DNA from: Diphasiastrum complanatum
Lineage: Eukaryota; Streptophyta; Lycopodiopsida; Lycopodiales; Lycopodiaceae
Reading direction: 5' to 3'
Assembly (NCBI GenBank): GCA_029204225.1
Contig: CM055107.1
Coordinates: 18,252,718-18,316,717 of the forward strand
DNA: 64,000 bases
Position numbers and translations under genes: made by a program. How positions within the stretch are numbered: position 1 is the stretch's first letter; each line of letters starts with the position of its first letter. The notes under the pieces were generated by a model that saw only the letters and a list, made by a program, of their open reading frames with translations, was not told the origin of the DNA and searched no databases. This document shows positions 40,701-55,849 of the stretch, one piece after another.

Positions 40701-41207
40701 ATTTCCCTAAGTAGATCTCAAGCTAGAATCTGAGATTCAAAAAAGACAGCAATTTCACTTGGTTAATTAGAACCTCCATTTGCTGGTCTCTTAAATTATT
40801 TCGATAGTTCATGTTTGAGGGTGTAGTGCTCAATTGTTGAAAAAATTTCATGTACAAAAGTACAACGAGATTTGCAATTTCTTTAGTCATTTTGAACTAT
40901 CTACATTCATGAAATGACTTAACCTAGTGATCATTATGTCTATTCTTAACTTCAGTGAAAATACTATGACCAAATATGATTGAATGAATTCCTCAATATG
41001 GTCATTCCACTTGTCTATCATGATATAGCTTTGATTGCAACAAGTGAAGTAATAGTTACCATCTTAGCAATTGGCACAAATGTCTCTTACATGATTGATT
41101 TTTTTTTTTTTTTCATTTTTGAAATCCTTGTGTGGCTAGTCTTGCCTTGTATATATCCAAAGTACTATATGCATGATGCTTAGATATATACACTTACAAG
41201 TAATAAC
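40701..41207. other. no gene seen
   Basis: AT-rich, with a poly-T run at 41100-41115. No domain is recognisable. Confidence 0.4.
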
Positions 41208-41402
41208 CTATTTTTCTTGAATTGATTCCTCAAGATCCCAAACATCATGCTTTTTCATGGATTCCATCTCATTCCTCATTTTCTTTTGCCATTCATTATA
41301 TACAATAGCTTCTTTGTAGGTCCTCTGCTCCTCCATAACGAGCATTGAACTTTTAGTGCCACTTTGGCATTTTCCTTGGTGTTTTTGATGTTGAGGCCTC
41401 AT
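41208..41402 (-). mobile_element. Ty1/Copia RT start fragment, minus strand
   Basis: A 64-codon open frame contains TYKEAIVYNEWQKKMRNEM and ESMKKHDVWDLEE, the conserved beginning of Copia reverse transcriptase (EA....W..AM..E...L..N..W.L). The continuation is missing. Confidence 0.7.
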
Positions 41403-41460
41403 TGTGTTTGACTTGATCTATACTTGCATCATTGTGTTTCACTTGCATACTATCCTCTTG

Positions 41461-42489
41461 ATCAAAGAGTAAATGCTCACGATTGCCGCTTTACCAAGCT
41501 TGCCAAATTTCTCACAGGAGCTCTTGGTACGCTATCACCATTCCTCACGGAAGGTGCAGGCCTTAAGGCGAATACATACAAGAGTATCCTAAGAGCTGAT
41601 ACGATTTTGCACTGGCAATGTGAGTCGTCTATGGATTTCTATCTAAATCTATCATCTATGATTACCAATATATGGGTCGTAGGTATCTCAAAATGTTACG
41701 AGAATATACCCTCAGATGGTCCGAAAGGACTAAAAACTATTATGAAAAGACAATAAAATATGCCTTTAAACATTTCAGACATGATCTTATTTATTATAAG
41801 TGGTCAATTGGTCATGGGATAAAAAACAATCACAAGGATGGCATACTCTTGATATAACTCTACTCTATTAATGGTACGATCTCTTGATTGATAATTGTCT
41901 TGTCAGACTAGGGAACAAAACTGGGAGACAAGTATGTGGTATTCCTATGAGTTTTTCTTGTTCACCTACTTGGTGTAATTGGTATTTATCCTTCTTTGAA
42001 GCACAATTTATAAAGAGACTTGCTAAATTGGACCTGACCGCTTTCATGAATGACTTTTGACACCCTTTGATAATATCTGCTTCATCAATAACCTTAGTAT
42101 CGAGCTATTTATGGATAACACACAAACGAGAATCCCTGAAAACCCATTTTGGATCTATCTCTTAGACTTTTTAGAAATAGAAAGGAAACAAAACCAGCTT
42201 TCTAAATATATCTATTGTCTTTGATCAAAATTTTGGCCTTGTTTGCCTTTCAAAATTTGACAAAATAAGAGAACTACCCTTTCCGTACTTATAGTGATAC
42301 ATCTGGCTTCAAATAGACTGATCTATGATTCATATAAGGTTATTGTTTCACAAGTCATTGCCGCAATGTATATGTTGTAACAATGTATCTGTTGTAACAA
42401 ACAATGAGGTTGAAATTTTGGTTGACGCTTTTCAAAAAAATGGATTTATGAGAGATAAACTCTCTTATCATCAAAAATTTACTTATTTC
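41461..42489 (+). mobile_element. Penelope-like element, reverse transcriptase half (endonuclease-deficient type)
   Basis: A broken plus-strand frame shows RT motifs in order. WVVGISKCYENIPSDGPKGL at about 41673-41730 is motif A; the aspartate is lost by a small deletion. VRLGNKTGRQVCGIPMSFS then CSPTWCNWYLSFFEAQ at about 41902-42005 is motif B. A decayed motif C reads DNICFINN at about 42078-42100, where family members have Y-x-DD-x-CxIN. Then comes IPENPFWIYLLDFLEIE, and finally NEVEILVDAFQKNGFM before TGA at 42491-42493. The GIPM...CSP.WCN and ICFIN signatures are those of endonuclease-lacking Penelope-like retroelements (Athena/Coprina type) and differ from LTR and LINE RTs. No GIY-YIG domain is seen. 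Several stops and frameshifts mean it is inactive. Terminal repeat R follows 260 bases downstream. Confidence 0.8.
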
Positions 42490-42618
42490 TGAGTCTTTTT
42501 CCGATTTGTCCTACATTTTACCACATGATATTGATTGTCTTCTGGTGGGCAGTTAGCTATCCCTTATGGGGAGCTAACTGCCCCCAAAGGGATGCACTAA
42601 CTGCGGGTCGGTTGGTGG

Positions 42619-45141
<2,523 letters not shown>

Positions 45142-45179
<38 letters not shown>
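45142..45179. repeat. (TC)n microsatellite at the 3' edge of repeat R
   Basis: About 19 TC units directly after GTA at the end of the left R copy. Confidence 0.95.
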
Positions 45180-45181
<2 letters not shown>

Positions 45182-45279
45182 AAAAACAAAAGGTGAAAGT
45201 ACGAACATTTTTAAATAAGCCTTGATATCAAGTGACAACCACTAAAACACATAGTGCATTAATAGTGGTGATGTCACAT

Positions 45280-46067
45280 CGTGAATGGTATATCGAATTT
45301 AATTCAAATGAAAACATTGATGAAGTAGGTCAAGTAGATGGTAAGAAGCTACCTATTAGAGATTTTGTGTCATTCTTGTATAGTTATTGAATGGGCAAAT
45401 CAAGAGATTTGACAACATAGAATATGTTTCAAGAACTATTATTTGTGGCTTAGTTGTGGATCAGAATCTCAAGGTGGAGTTTGATGTCCAAAGATTTATT
45501 GTGAGAGATATCAAGAATAATTGTACAATACTTACGACATGAAAACAAATTGATGGGAATCTACTCTATCATCTTGACCTACATGTGTAAATGTTTTAAT
45601 TGCTTCAATGGATAATAATTTTGAGTTGTGGCATCAATGAGTCATCATATCAACATCCAAAGCTTTCGAACTTTGAAGAAGTATAATATTGTGATTGGAC
45701 TACCTGCCATTACCTATGATGGAAAATTGTGTTAGAGTTGTGTGATGGAGAAACGACATTGAGAGAGATTTTTCCAAGTTAAGAGCCATGAGAGCAAATC
45801 AAATCCTTGAACTTGTGCATACTAATGTTTAGGGAAGGTTGCAAATGAGATCTATCGGAGGTACATACAATTATGTCACATTGATTGATTATTTTAGCAA
45901 GAAGTGCTAGATATACTAAATCACAAATAAGTCAAATGTATGTCAAGATACGTAGAGCAAATAAAGAGAGAGACTATTTTGATTCTTTCAAAAGGACTTG
46001 GTTTAGAACCACCATTCATGCATATTTATTCAGTTCTAAACTAGGTGGAAACTCCACTTTGACCTGA
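45280..46067 (+). mobile_element. Ty1/Copia relic: protease end, GAG_pre-integrase and integrase start
   Basis: Broken plus-strand frames contain NNFELWHQ and then YNIVIGLPAITYDGKLC at about 45690-45735, the GAG_pre-integrase zinc-finger region. CVMEKRH and, further on, RSIGGTYNYVTLIDYFSKK at about 45853-45905 form the integrase core start. Multiple stops show decay. The C-terminal integrase part of a Copia element reappears at 47270-47460. Confidence 0.75.
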
Positions 46068-46570
46068 TGCTACTCTTGCATGTAGAACTTAAACTGATTA
46101 TTGCTCTTTTGATACCTTTGCCCAATACACTGTGTAACAAAAAAGCTTTTCCAAACTTTCAACCATTTGTTGTATGTCTAGAAACTTCAATACAAGAATC
46201 GGGAGTTGCATGCAAGGAACCTTCGAAAGATTAGACAAATATTCTTCTAGAAGATTACACAAAATAGAACTTCTTAGAGTCAATATATGGAGGAGACCTA
46301 GACATGCTGACAATTTCAAGCTAGAAAAAGTTCAGGCAAATGCTAAACAATAATAAAATTTGATTCAGGCTCTTAAGGCAATGCCAAAGGTCTAATACCA
46401 CTATAAAGGTTTTGAATCACAAATCCAACATTATAGATTGAATTGAGATATATTTGATTCGGGGACAAATTTTTCAAAAGGCTTTAATCTTTGATCTATT
46501 AGCTTGCAATAACTTAAATAGCACAACTAAGAATTACATTAAGAAATGCACAAAACACAAGCAACCCCAC
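46068..46570. other. no gene seen; possible minus-strand retroelement start
   Basis: On minus at about 46412-46400 the sequence TGGTATTAGACC resembles a retrotransposon primer-binding site, preceded by U5-like AT-rich text. This is a weak hint of another LTR at about 46413-46570. Confidence 0.35.
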
Positions 46571-46945
46571 TGTTACGTTCCCATAAGGGCATGTAAATAG
46601 ATTATTTGAGGTGATGGTCTTGTTATACGGACAAGACGTTGGCTAGAGTTATAGGTCGCTTAAGTGCCACGTGTAAAAATGTTGTATTAGTGTGGGGTAG
46701 CCCAAAGTTATTGACATGTGGCAATGCATGCAACTGGCTCATGTCAATGGTTATGAGATGACCATGTTGGCAGAGGTCATCCCACCTATACTATGTATGT
46801 AGAGGTGGATCTCCATGAGGTCGGTATTCATTCTCTCTTGGAAAATGAAGAACTCTCCCATGTGGTTAGGCAAAGACAATATCTTGCCTCAAAATGTAAG
46901 TATACGAAGGACGAAGCTAGGTTACGGTGGTATGGGAAGCCATAA
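46571..46945 (+). mobile_element. LTR of family B, plus-strand copy
   Basis: Begins TGTTACGTTCCC after CCCCAC and matches the minus-strand LTR at 38710-38340 over at least 360 bases, including TAGAGGTGGATCTCCATGAG near 46800. The 3' border probably lies around 47100-47200 and was not fixed. It separates two blocks of Copia coding sequence. Confidence 0.75.
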
Positions 46946-47269
46946 CTTGGTAGAAGCTTGAGCATGCTTGGACGATGGTCTCTAGCTCCAGCCTCATAGG
47001 GGTAAGATGGCAATATCTTTTTGAATTGCCAATTATAGAGCCTAATCACTTAATCTTGTCTAGTATTCTCTCAACTCTTCTACTGAGAATCTTTTTTGAA
47101 AATAATCAGTTAATGAAATAGGTGACCACCTCTCATAGACGAACAAAATGATTTAGCCTAGAGAAAATTTGGAACAATCATGAAAATGGCCAATCCCATA
47201 TTGAAGAAGAAGAAATTAAGTAACACTTATTGGGTCAAAAGCATGTCATATAACAATTTATATCTTGAA

Positions 47270-47460
47270 TTAGGTGTTTTACAAAAGTTGTGAAGTACAA
47301 GACACCTAAGAAGAAAACTTGATGCAAAGTCCACGAAGCATGTACTTATCGGATATAATGATAGGACAAAAGGTTATAGATTGTGAAAAGCCAAGAAGTT
47401 CAATAGCAGTTGTGATATAATTTTGATGCGCTCGATGGTCATGTAAGTGATGTAGATTTC
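47270..47460 (+). mobile_element. Ty1/Copia integrase C-terminal fragment
   Basis: Reads KLDAKSTKHVLIGYNDRTKG then YR, and KKFNSSCDIIFDAL, matching the conserved Copia segment (DxKS..C.F.GY....KGYRL; S.DV.FDE). Probably the continuation of the relic at 45280-46067 beyond the LTR insertion. Confidence 0.75.
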
Positions 47461-47464
47461 ACCG

Positions 47465-49477
47465 TTATGTATGACAGGGAATCCTCGACATAGTTAGATT
47501 GATTATTGGGAAAAAGGAGTAAAATCTAGACTGTTGAGTCTTTTTATGGCCAATTTCTGTTATAGAATGTACACATAAAACAAGGGTTATGTTGTGCTTT
47601 ATCGATACCATTAACGTATAGAAAGTTGGTAAGCCATTGCAGTTTGTCCTTGGCAATCCTATTCATAGAAAGAGATTCAATATTTTCATAAAGCTATTTA
47701 CCTTTTCTAATATAACTCAATGCGATATTTTTACAAACGTAGTATGTTCTTTTTTTTGTAGTTTCATCGAAGCATAAGAAGGTAGGAGTCCCATAAGTTT
47801 AAACCAATTATCATAGAGTTCCAAAGCAACTTCATTCACATAAGCTTGCCTTATTATATGGTTTAGGCCTTTTCCTAAAGATTTTCGTAAGAGAGAATTC
47901 TTAACAATATTACAATTTGTGCATATGATATGGCCAAACTTTTCGGGGATTAATTTTTTGAAATGATTAAAAGCGTGACATTGACAGGAATGAAGGTTAT
48001 CTATCAAATTGGCAAAAAACAACATAAAAAAAATACCATTCACTTTTAACACATGGTAAGTAAGACCAGCCGAAAGTAATATCATGAAAGAGTTCATCTA
48101 CAATACCAAAAAGTCTTTTTAAAACATGAGCAAAAAGTGCTTCACATGGATAAACTCAAAAACTCTATTTGGGTAATATAAATGCAGAAAAAGTCTCCTT
48201 GAGTCGCTATTAGTGAAAAATTGGAGACGTCCGGTTGCTGAAATGCTGATTTGCCTTCTAACTATCCCTTCTTCGTCCTGCACATCGATTAGTATCTGTA
48301 AAAATTCAATTTCTTAGTCATCATTGTTGCCACTGCTCTGTCTTTCCTTCTCTTTGAAATCTAAAAATCGCTTTTTCTTTCCCGTTCCTAATCCAGAAAT
48401 GACTGAGTTTGGATTGTTAAGATTGAAAGAGCTTGTCTTTTTGTTCGGGTTTTGGAAGTACTTGTCTTGGAGGGTAGAAAAGCTAGGACGTTTTCTCAGA
48501 TATTTTCGGCATCTCCCAAAGGTGCAAGCAATTCGATGAAAGAGTCTTTAACAAGTTCGATGGAAGCATCAATCATATACTGGTGGATAAAGAGAAAAGT
48601 AATATTAGCCACATGAAAAAAGCATTCATCTGGTTTTGGAGGGAAGCACCAGGAAAAAACTTGGCAAGATTATTCATAATGAACCAGATAGCATGATCAA
48701 ACCAAATGATGGAAGAGCTATTTTTGCATTTTTCACCGCATTTACATTTGAAAAAAGGTCTTTTTCCAGTTCCAGATTATGGCTTGGTGTAGGTTCATTC
48801 TATTGAAGCCAGTCTCAAAGTGTCCTCTGGTCTTGGCCCAGGTTTGCTCATAGGGGCATCGAGAGGGTTCGAATCTGTTCATCGAATAATGGTAGATAAG
48901 TCATCAAAATTCAAAGGTCGATAGGAATAGGTGCAAGGAAATTAATAGAGGAAAGACTCCAAAGTTTGTAAGACGTAAGAGTGGATTTGTACTCAATGAC
49001 TCTAGGAGCAGAAGGGACTTGACAATTTTTGGATTGGCAAAAATCATAAGAGAAAAGGTCACCAATATCGCAAATGTCTTGAGAGAAGATCTCAAGTTGA
49101 AAAGCACTGTCTTCATCTAGGTCATTAGTAAAGACAAGAGGGTGCAGAGATAAAAGAGCATCAGAAGCAGAAGGGGTAGTAACAGTAGGCACAATACCGT
49201 TTCCATTTTCCAAGCACATGAACACTTTTCTAATGTGTGAATTGCAAAACTTTTCTTCTTCTTCAAACTTCTCAACAAAATCATTAAGACGACTATAAAG
49301 ATTTTCCGCAAGACTCAATGATTGTTTTTTCTTAACAAACTCAAGATAAATCTTTACCCAGTCAGTAGTCTCAAGCAAATCAATCAGACAAAAAAGTTTA
49401 TCCTCAGGTCCAGCAGAAGAACAAGAAGCCCTATCAGTGTTAATGATACATTTATGCATCTCGAAGACCTTTTTCAT
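47465..49477 (-). mobile_element. Penelope-like element, N-terminal half of the ORF
   Basis: Minus strand, in order: an intact 188-codon ORF (49477-48911), then frameshifted coding text with HQYMIDASIELVKDSFIELL at about 48590-48530 and ISATGRLQFFTNSDSRRLFL at about 48255-48195. LPEKF-type text then reads PEKFGHIICTNCNIVKNSLL and RKSLGKGLNHI at about 47950-47860. Last is NRIAKDKLQWLTNFLYVNGI with DKAQHNPCFMC at about 47660-47560. The GHI.T....I..N..LR...KG block and the DKA..NPCF.C block are, as I recall the family, upstream conserved regions of endonuclease-deficient Penelope-like proteins, N-terminal to the RT. It has frameshifts and stops. Orientation is opposite to the RT half at 41461-42489, and repeat R lies about 200 bases upstream of it. 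Confidence 0.7.
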
Positions 49478-49674
49478 ACAACAAATAATGGTCTGAACAA
49501 AGAAGTTAGGTGGAGGTAGGGGCTCCCCATAACCTAAAGAGACAGCTTTTTGAAACCATCATGTGGACTAAAATAAGACCATTGTTAGTTTATGAATCGG
49601 ATAAAAAAGATCAAGATTTCAGCACTATCCCAACCAAGGAATAGTCGAATTTCCACCACCAGGATGCATAGAGA

Positions 49675-51669
49675 GAGATACACTTAGTTTCTCTTGACAA
49701 AACAAGACTGAAATATTTTAAAGTCTTTATTCATAATCCAACAAGATAAAGTACAATACATTACTATAAAGCACCATAAAGCATAACCACTTTCAAGACG
49801 TCCAGTTGATACTTGCCACCATCCCACAAAACAAAACTGCACGAGTTAGTTAAGTGAAAAAGACAGTTGTCATAGCTGAGTGTCAGATTCATGTCCAAAA
49901 GAAGTATACTACTTAACTTTAAATAGCATTGTAAATCATAATCCAATCTTCCCAAACAAACAATGTTTTAGCGATAGGCCAAGCCGTTATATTACTGTAT
50001 CAGGGCGAGTGCCATGGTGATCAACTTATGGGCAATTGTTCCATATCAATTCGTTTTAAACATAGAAGAGTATGACAAATTTTAACCGTTGAAGTTTTCC
50101 TTAGCCAAAAGACTTGGTGTGGACACGTGTCCAAGCTATACTAACCCAAGTGACCCTTACAGAGTAAGGTACGTCACGCACTGCTATCCATACTCTTGAA
50201 CATATCCATGCTTTCTAGTTGTATCTCACCAAGAGTCTAAAGTAACACTGAACAGGATAAGGTTAAGTGTTTCTATTATTGTTATATATGAATCACATAA
50301 CAACCAAGGCATAAAGACTGTAAAGAAAAGATACGATTAATACTTAGTAAGAGACTACCAATGTTTATACTAGATATTAGGGCAAATCCTTGCCATTCTA
50401 ATCCTTTAGTAGAAACTACGAATCTTACGCATATCCATGTGGTCTAAGATCGTGTTATTGGACTCTTTACTATTTAGTTTAATGACAGATTTTTCTTTCA
50501 AGGTGAGGTAATTCGTGTATACAAGAATAAATGTGGTCTTATGTTGTTTGTTTTTCCGAAAAAGGACGTGAAAGCGAGATTGTGTAGAAGAGTGATATAT
50601 CTTAAAGATGTACCGAACTGAACATACCGTGCTTGCTAAAGCTACAAAGAGTTTGTTCAAACTAAAAAAGTGTACCTAATGGTTGTAGACGTAGCTTCTT
50701 GAGAGGCTGTCATTGTTGTATTAAACGAGAGGATTTTTCTTTAGATCATAGAAAGTCAAAAGACACACTTTTTAGCACATAGCTGCTTATAAAGAGTTAC
50801 AAAAAAAGCATTTACAAGACGTATTTGGAGTGTGTTAGCTAACTTGCTTTATGGAGATTCGGTTGGTGCCATACCTTTTTATTGAGATAGCTAGTGTTTG
50901 GTTCATATGTGAACCGAAACTTACAAAGAAGAAGCCGAAGCAACATGATGATGCTACATCATAAGATATTAATAGTTTAGTAACGTGAGACCAAAGGTAT
51001 GCAAAAACATTTAAGAGAATAAGTATACCACAAATCTTGAGCCCCTCCATCACTGTCTCCAAAAGCATAAAAGAGCATTTATAAAGTTGAAAAGGTGGCC
51101 ATCAGACCATTGCTGCCACCTGATCTCATGAAGGGTTGCAAAAAGAGAGATATTGTACATTGCTACCTATTAAGGCAGAATGGACATTTTTACATAATCA
51201 AAAAGTGCCAGTGTTGTCCATCACTGGACTTCCATTGTGAGAGTAGAGCGTTAAGAGAGCAATGCAAAAGAGAGAAAGATGCTTACCGTATGATAGTATT
51301 CCGTTAATTTGTGAGCTGGTAGGGCACACTTTCAACATGTAATAGAGGAATGAACTCTTCATTGGTGTTGTAGAAAACAAGTGTCCGAAAAGCATGATCT
51401 TATAGTGTCAAGCTGAGTAGCATCCTAGAAGGTATGAGTGGGAGAGGAAAAAATAATTCCTCTCCAATTTAGGATTTAAAATTTAAACAATATCATAGAG
51501 TGTTTTTTTTATATTCCAAAGTGGGAGACCCACTTAGTTACGAGCAAAACTTTATTCAATGCAAGTGTAGAATGTTTAAAAGAACCTTGTAAGCTTGGAG
51601 AAGTGGTATGTCTGTAATTGTCCACGTGTTTGTTAGCGAAGCAAGGTGAACTTGAACGAATGAGCATCC

Positions 51670-51670
<1 letters not shown>
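49675..51670 (-). repeat. repeat R, right copy (about 2.0 kb), inverted relative to the left copy
   Basis: The reverse complement starts ATGGATGCTCATTCG at 51670 and ends near CTAAGTGTATC at 49675. It aligns to 42751-45141 throughout except for two gaps. On minus it precedes the N-terminal half of the Penelope-like ORF, as a 5' terminal repeat would. Confidence 0.85.

Positions 51671-51671
<1 letters not shown>

Positions 51672-51729
<58 letters not shown>
51672..51729. repeat. (GA)n microsatellite abutting repeat R
   Basis: About 29 GA units. On the minus strand this is a TC tract directly before the first base of the right R copy, as at the left copy. Confidence 0.97.
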
Positions 51730-51731
<2 letters not shown>

Positions 51732-52238
51732 CAATGAAGAGAGAGAATCAATGAATACCCTTCTCATCAAATTTAAACAAATCTTTTATTAAAAAAATGT
51801 CTAGCAACTAATTGATAGGCTTAATTGTCCTCAAAAATATCGATCACAATTGGCTCGACTACTCCTACATTTTGACTTGAATATGAAAGAGTCCACCACA
51901 GACTTGCACATTTCTTTTGTCTAAGGGAAGAGTAGCAAATCTGATTTTGAGTGATTTTAAAACGTTTCCTTCTCAAAGAATGTAGCAAAATTTCAAATCA
52001 AGACAATAACTCCACAAGCTTATCTGCATCACTTTCATACATTTCAAACTTCTTAATCAAATTTTTTTTTTGAGACCTTGATGGTGGCGGAGAAGTTAGC
52101 GCTCATGTTGGAATCATTGGAATTAAATCTCCTTCACAAATCCATCTTCTCAAAGAGAGAGTTTCATGTCAAGAACTTAGTGACAATGAAAGTGAAAGGT
52201 TAGGGATTCAAAGTGATGCCAAGTTCCGAAAGGAAAAA
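51730..52238. other. no gene seen
   Basis: AT-rich, with only short ORFs on either strand. Confidence 0.4.
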
Positions 52239-53355
52239 GAGAAGTTGTGATACGAAAAGTATTGTCACCATAATAGAGTGAAAGCTGCAAGTCAATATCA
52301 TATTTTTATTTTTACCAAAATCGATAAAAAGATTCAAGAGGCCTCTTAAGTGCAACCTATTAGTTCTAATCTGGTGACCTTCAAGAAAGAAAAAAAATCT
52401 CAACAAAAAAAAAATTTATTCTTAGATACAATTGCACATCATGATGTGAGATGATGCAATTTCACACAAACTTTGGTCAAGAAGTTCAACCATTTAATAA
52501 CTCGATCTCTGATATCAAGTATTAACTAAACTTGATGAGAGATACTAGACTTTCACATACGTGTAAGTAATCAAAGCTTAGTTACAAAATGGATGTCAAT
52601 GCAAATGACACATCACATGAAATTGCATTCACATCGTACTCATCATGAAGGGGACACGATGGAACCCCTTCTCCCCCCATGTTTGGAAGATATATATTAT
52701 TCAATCAATCATTGACAAAGTTTGGTCACATATATATATAATAGATTTTCAAGTTTTACAAAGGCTCTTCTCGTCAAATTTTGGAAGAAATGAAACAAAA
52801 CAACTTTCACTATGATGTGTATGCGCACATGATTTTACATATAAAGAGAAGTTGTGATATGAAAAGTATTGTTACCATACTAGAGTGAAAGCTTCAAGTA
52901 GATATCATATTGTCATTTTACCAAAATCGAGTAAAAGATTCAGCTCAATATTAGAGAGGTCTCTTAAGTGCAACCTATTAGTTCTAATTTGGTGATCTTC
53001 AAGAAAAAAAAAAAACCTTAATAGCGGAGAAATCTATTCTTAAATACAATTGCACATCATGATGTGAGATGATGCAATTTCACACAAACTTTGGTCAAGA
53101 AGTTCAACCATTTAATAGCTCAATCTCTCATATCAAGTATTAACTAAACTTGATGAGAGACACTAGACTTTCACATATGTGTAATTAATCAAAGTAAGCT
53201 TAGTTACAAAATGGATTTCAATACTTTCAAATACAGAAATCAAGTTGGAAGACAATGACACATCACATTAAATTGCATTCACATAGTACTCATCATGGAG
53301 GGGACAAGATGGGACCCCTTCCCCCCATGTTTGGAAGATATCTATTATTCAATCT
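52239..53355. repeat. two direct repeats of about 0.5 kb, period about 610 bases
   Basis: Units 52239-52705 and 52848-53355 share AGAGAAGTTGTGATA at the start, TCTTAAGTGCAACCTATTAG, ACAATTGCACATCATGATG, AACTAAACTTGATGAGAGA and CCATGTTTGGAAGATAT at the end. A spacer of about 140 bases separates them. No coding capacity. They could be tandem duplications or LTRs of a very small element, but clear TG...CA ends were not found. Confidence 0.85.
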
Positions 53356-53364
53356 GACAAAAGA

Positions 53365-55845
53365 AGAGAGAGAGAATAGAATATATTAATGTCTATAGAG
53401 TGCCGTTGGGCACATAAGACAAAGAAAAAGTACATCAGAAAGGAGCATTGTCCATGCCGGACTTATTTCAACTAAAACTAAAATAGAAATTAAAATTAAA
53501 ACAGAAATAAATAAAACCAAAGCTTAACCTCTAGCTATGGTGAGGATACAGAAGCCATAGCTTAACCATTAGCTACGCGGAGAAATAATACTCACTAACG
53601 GATAGAAAAAAACTGTGTGATCTGGTGTGAGGCACATGGAGGCCTATGGTGACGAACTCTGGATGGTCGAGGAATACGCTGGGGCTGTAGACGAGCTGGA
53701 ATGTCAATCTCACTGCCCGAAGTATCTTCTCTACCTCTTTTCTAAAGAAAAGTGTAATACGTGGCTGGCTGTGGTCCACATCCTAATCAACCGACAGAAG
53801 AGAGAATCTCAACGAGAACATCTCTCGCAATAGCAAACCAAGGCATCTTGCATCTGGATAAGTAAAGAAGGAACCAAGCGTGAGCGGAGTGTCCCGATAG
53901 AGACAATGGTATCTGCCTCAGATCTCATAGTAAGCTGGACAGATGAAAATAAAGTGAAACTCATCCTCAACCTCCTGTAGTGTACAACTCTGACAGATCC
54001 GTAAAGGTCGTGGTGTGTCTGTGTATTTGCCTGTCTCAATAGCGAGCTAATGAGAAGCTCGTATCTGACCAATACGGTAGCGTAGGCCAAAAGACAATGC
54101 ATGAGCGAGATAACTCGGTCTAACCGGAAGACCTGAAGCATCAAGGTGAGAAAAGTGAGTGTGGTAGAACTGAAGCTTAACTCGCGATGGATCCAAGTGA
54201 GACCAAACAGTGTGTATGTATGCTCTGTAGATTTGTCGGCGAATGAAAACATGAGTCCCATTTGGGAGTTTAGACATAGATAATCCCCATCTATGTAGAA
54301 AGTCTGAAGCATACTGAAACCATAAGGACTTAGCCCTCTGCCTAGCTGGCCAAAGTGCGAGAAGATGTATAAGCCGCTACCACGTATCTGGAAGAATCAA
54401 GCTCTGAGACTCTGTGAATGAAAGTGATGATCTTGAAAATAGCCTCTACAATCAGGGAGGAGACGCAAACTCCGCTAACATAATCTCATGAGGAACTGAC
54501 TGCTTGGCCCGAATAATCCAACTAAGCATGTGAATCTGCAACTGAGAAGTGTTACAGCAAGTGTCTCTAGATAAGCCTGGACACCATGTCTCTACTGAGT
54601 ATAATGCAACTGGAGAAACAGTCGAAGAGAAGAGGCGACAACGTGTGTCCGGGTCATGCACATAATAAGTAGAGGAAAACCTCTCCATCTGAACAAGAGC
54701 AGAGCGTCCCTTGCGGAGCCTAGCCAATGCAACCGGTCTAAAAGAAAGCAATGGACCAGAAAAGAGAACACTGAGGTACGTGTAGGACGCCACTATCTCT
54801 AGGAGCTGTCCATCAAAGTAGAACATAGTGTCTCTCATATGCTGTCTGTTGGTGTTAAACACCATAACCTTAGTCTTACCAATGTTCACCCTCAGCCCCC
54901 ATATCTGATAGAAAGTATACAAGGCATCCAGATGTCGCTGAAGTCCTGTAGCCGAACATGATAGTAGAACCACATCATCTGCATAATGAAGGATAGGGAT
55001 AACAGTATCTGCTAGAGGACAACCATCACCACCCTCTTCTCGAATGATCCGCTCAAGGTCATCAATGTATAAAGCAAAGAGGGTGGGTGACAAAGGGCAG
55101 CCCTGCTTTACTCCTACTGTACTATATGGATATATGAGGACCATCCATCTCCATCACAGAACCGCGCCAAAACTCTCTCGTATAATGTGATAATAGCAGC
55201 AATTACCTCCTGTGAGATACCAAGGGATGTCAGACGCTGGAGTAACAAGTGTCTCGGAACTGAATCAAATGCTTTGCGGAAGTCCACAAAGCAGCAAAAG
55301 ACTCTCTGTTTCCTGGACTTCGCTGCCTCAATGATACATCTCAGTATGAATATCTGGTCTGCAGTGGAATAGCCTGCTCTTAAACCTGCCTGTCCCATAG
55401 CATATAACTCCTCTGTCTCCGCCTGAGAGTTGATGATAGACTGCATAACTGAACTATAGAGCTTAGCCATAGTGTGGCTGATCATAATAGTACGATAGTT
55501 GTCTACATTCAGAGGATTAGCAGCCTTAAGTATAAGATGCAAGAGGTTAGTACACCAGGGTGTGGGAAGGCCAAAAATAACAGATTGGTTAAAAACGTAG
55601 GAGATGTATGGAGCAACAATGTGGGCGATAGGTTTTAGAAAGTCCATACATAGAGAGTCAACATCAATTGCTTTATGGTTTTGATCATTTTTTATGGCAT
55701 TTTCACTCATGGATGGAGTGAAAAGAGTGAATTCTGATGGTTGTGGTGAGAGAGAAATGGAAGGAGAGTCCACTATATAAAGTCTTGCAGCATAGTCAAT
55801 CCACGATTCAATGGAAATAGAAGCGGGCTTACATGGCATCCACTT
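53365..55845 (-). mobile_element. LINE copy 1 (non-LTR retrotransposon), 5'-truncated
   Basis: Read on minus from about 55840. RT palm motifs are CFVDFRKAFDSVPRHLLLQR (motif A), then after a frameshift near 55130 GVKQGCPLSPTLFALYIDDL (motif B) and ILHYADDVVLLS (catalytic YADD), then VNIGKTKVMVFNT. The C-terminal part at 54312-53809 continues through GLRYRIGQIRASH into a zinc-finger region of zf-RVT type (C-x2-C...H...C). The 3' end at 53390-53421 has the 32-nt hairpin seen in the other copies, followed on minus by a short TC-rich tail. The endonuclease domain is absent. The frameshift and truncation make it inactive. Confidence 0.9.
53390..53421 (-). other. LINE 3'-end hairpin, copy 1
   Basis: Two-stem hairpin: TGTCT pairs with AGACA, and inside it GTGCC pairs with GGCAC around loop GTTG (plus-strand letters). 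Confidence 0.8.
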
Positions 55846-55849
55846 TGTA

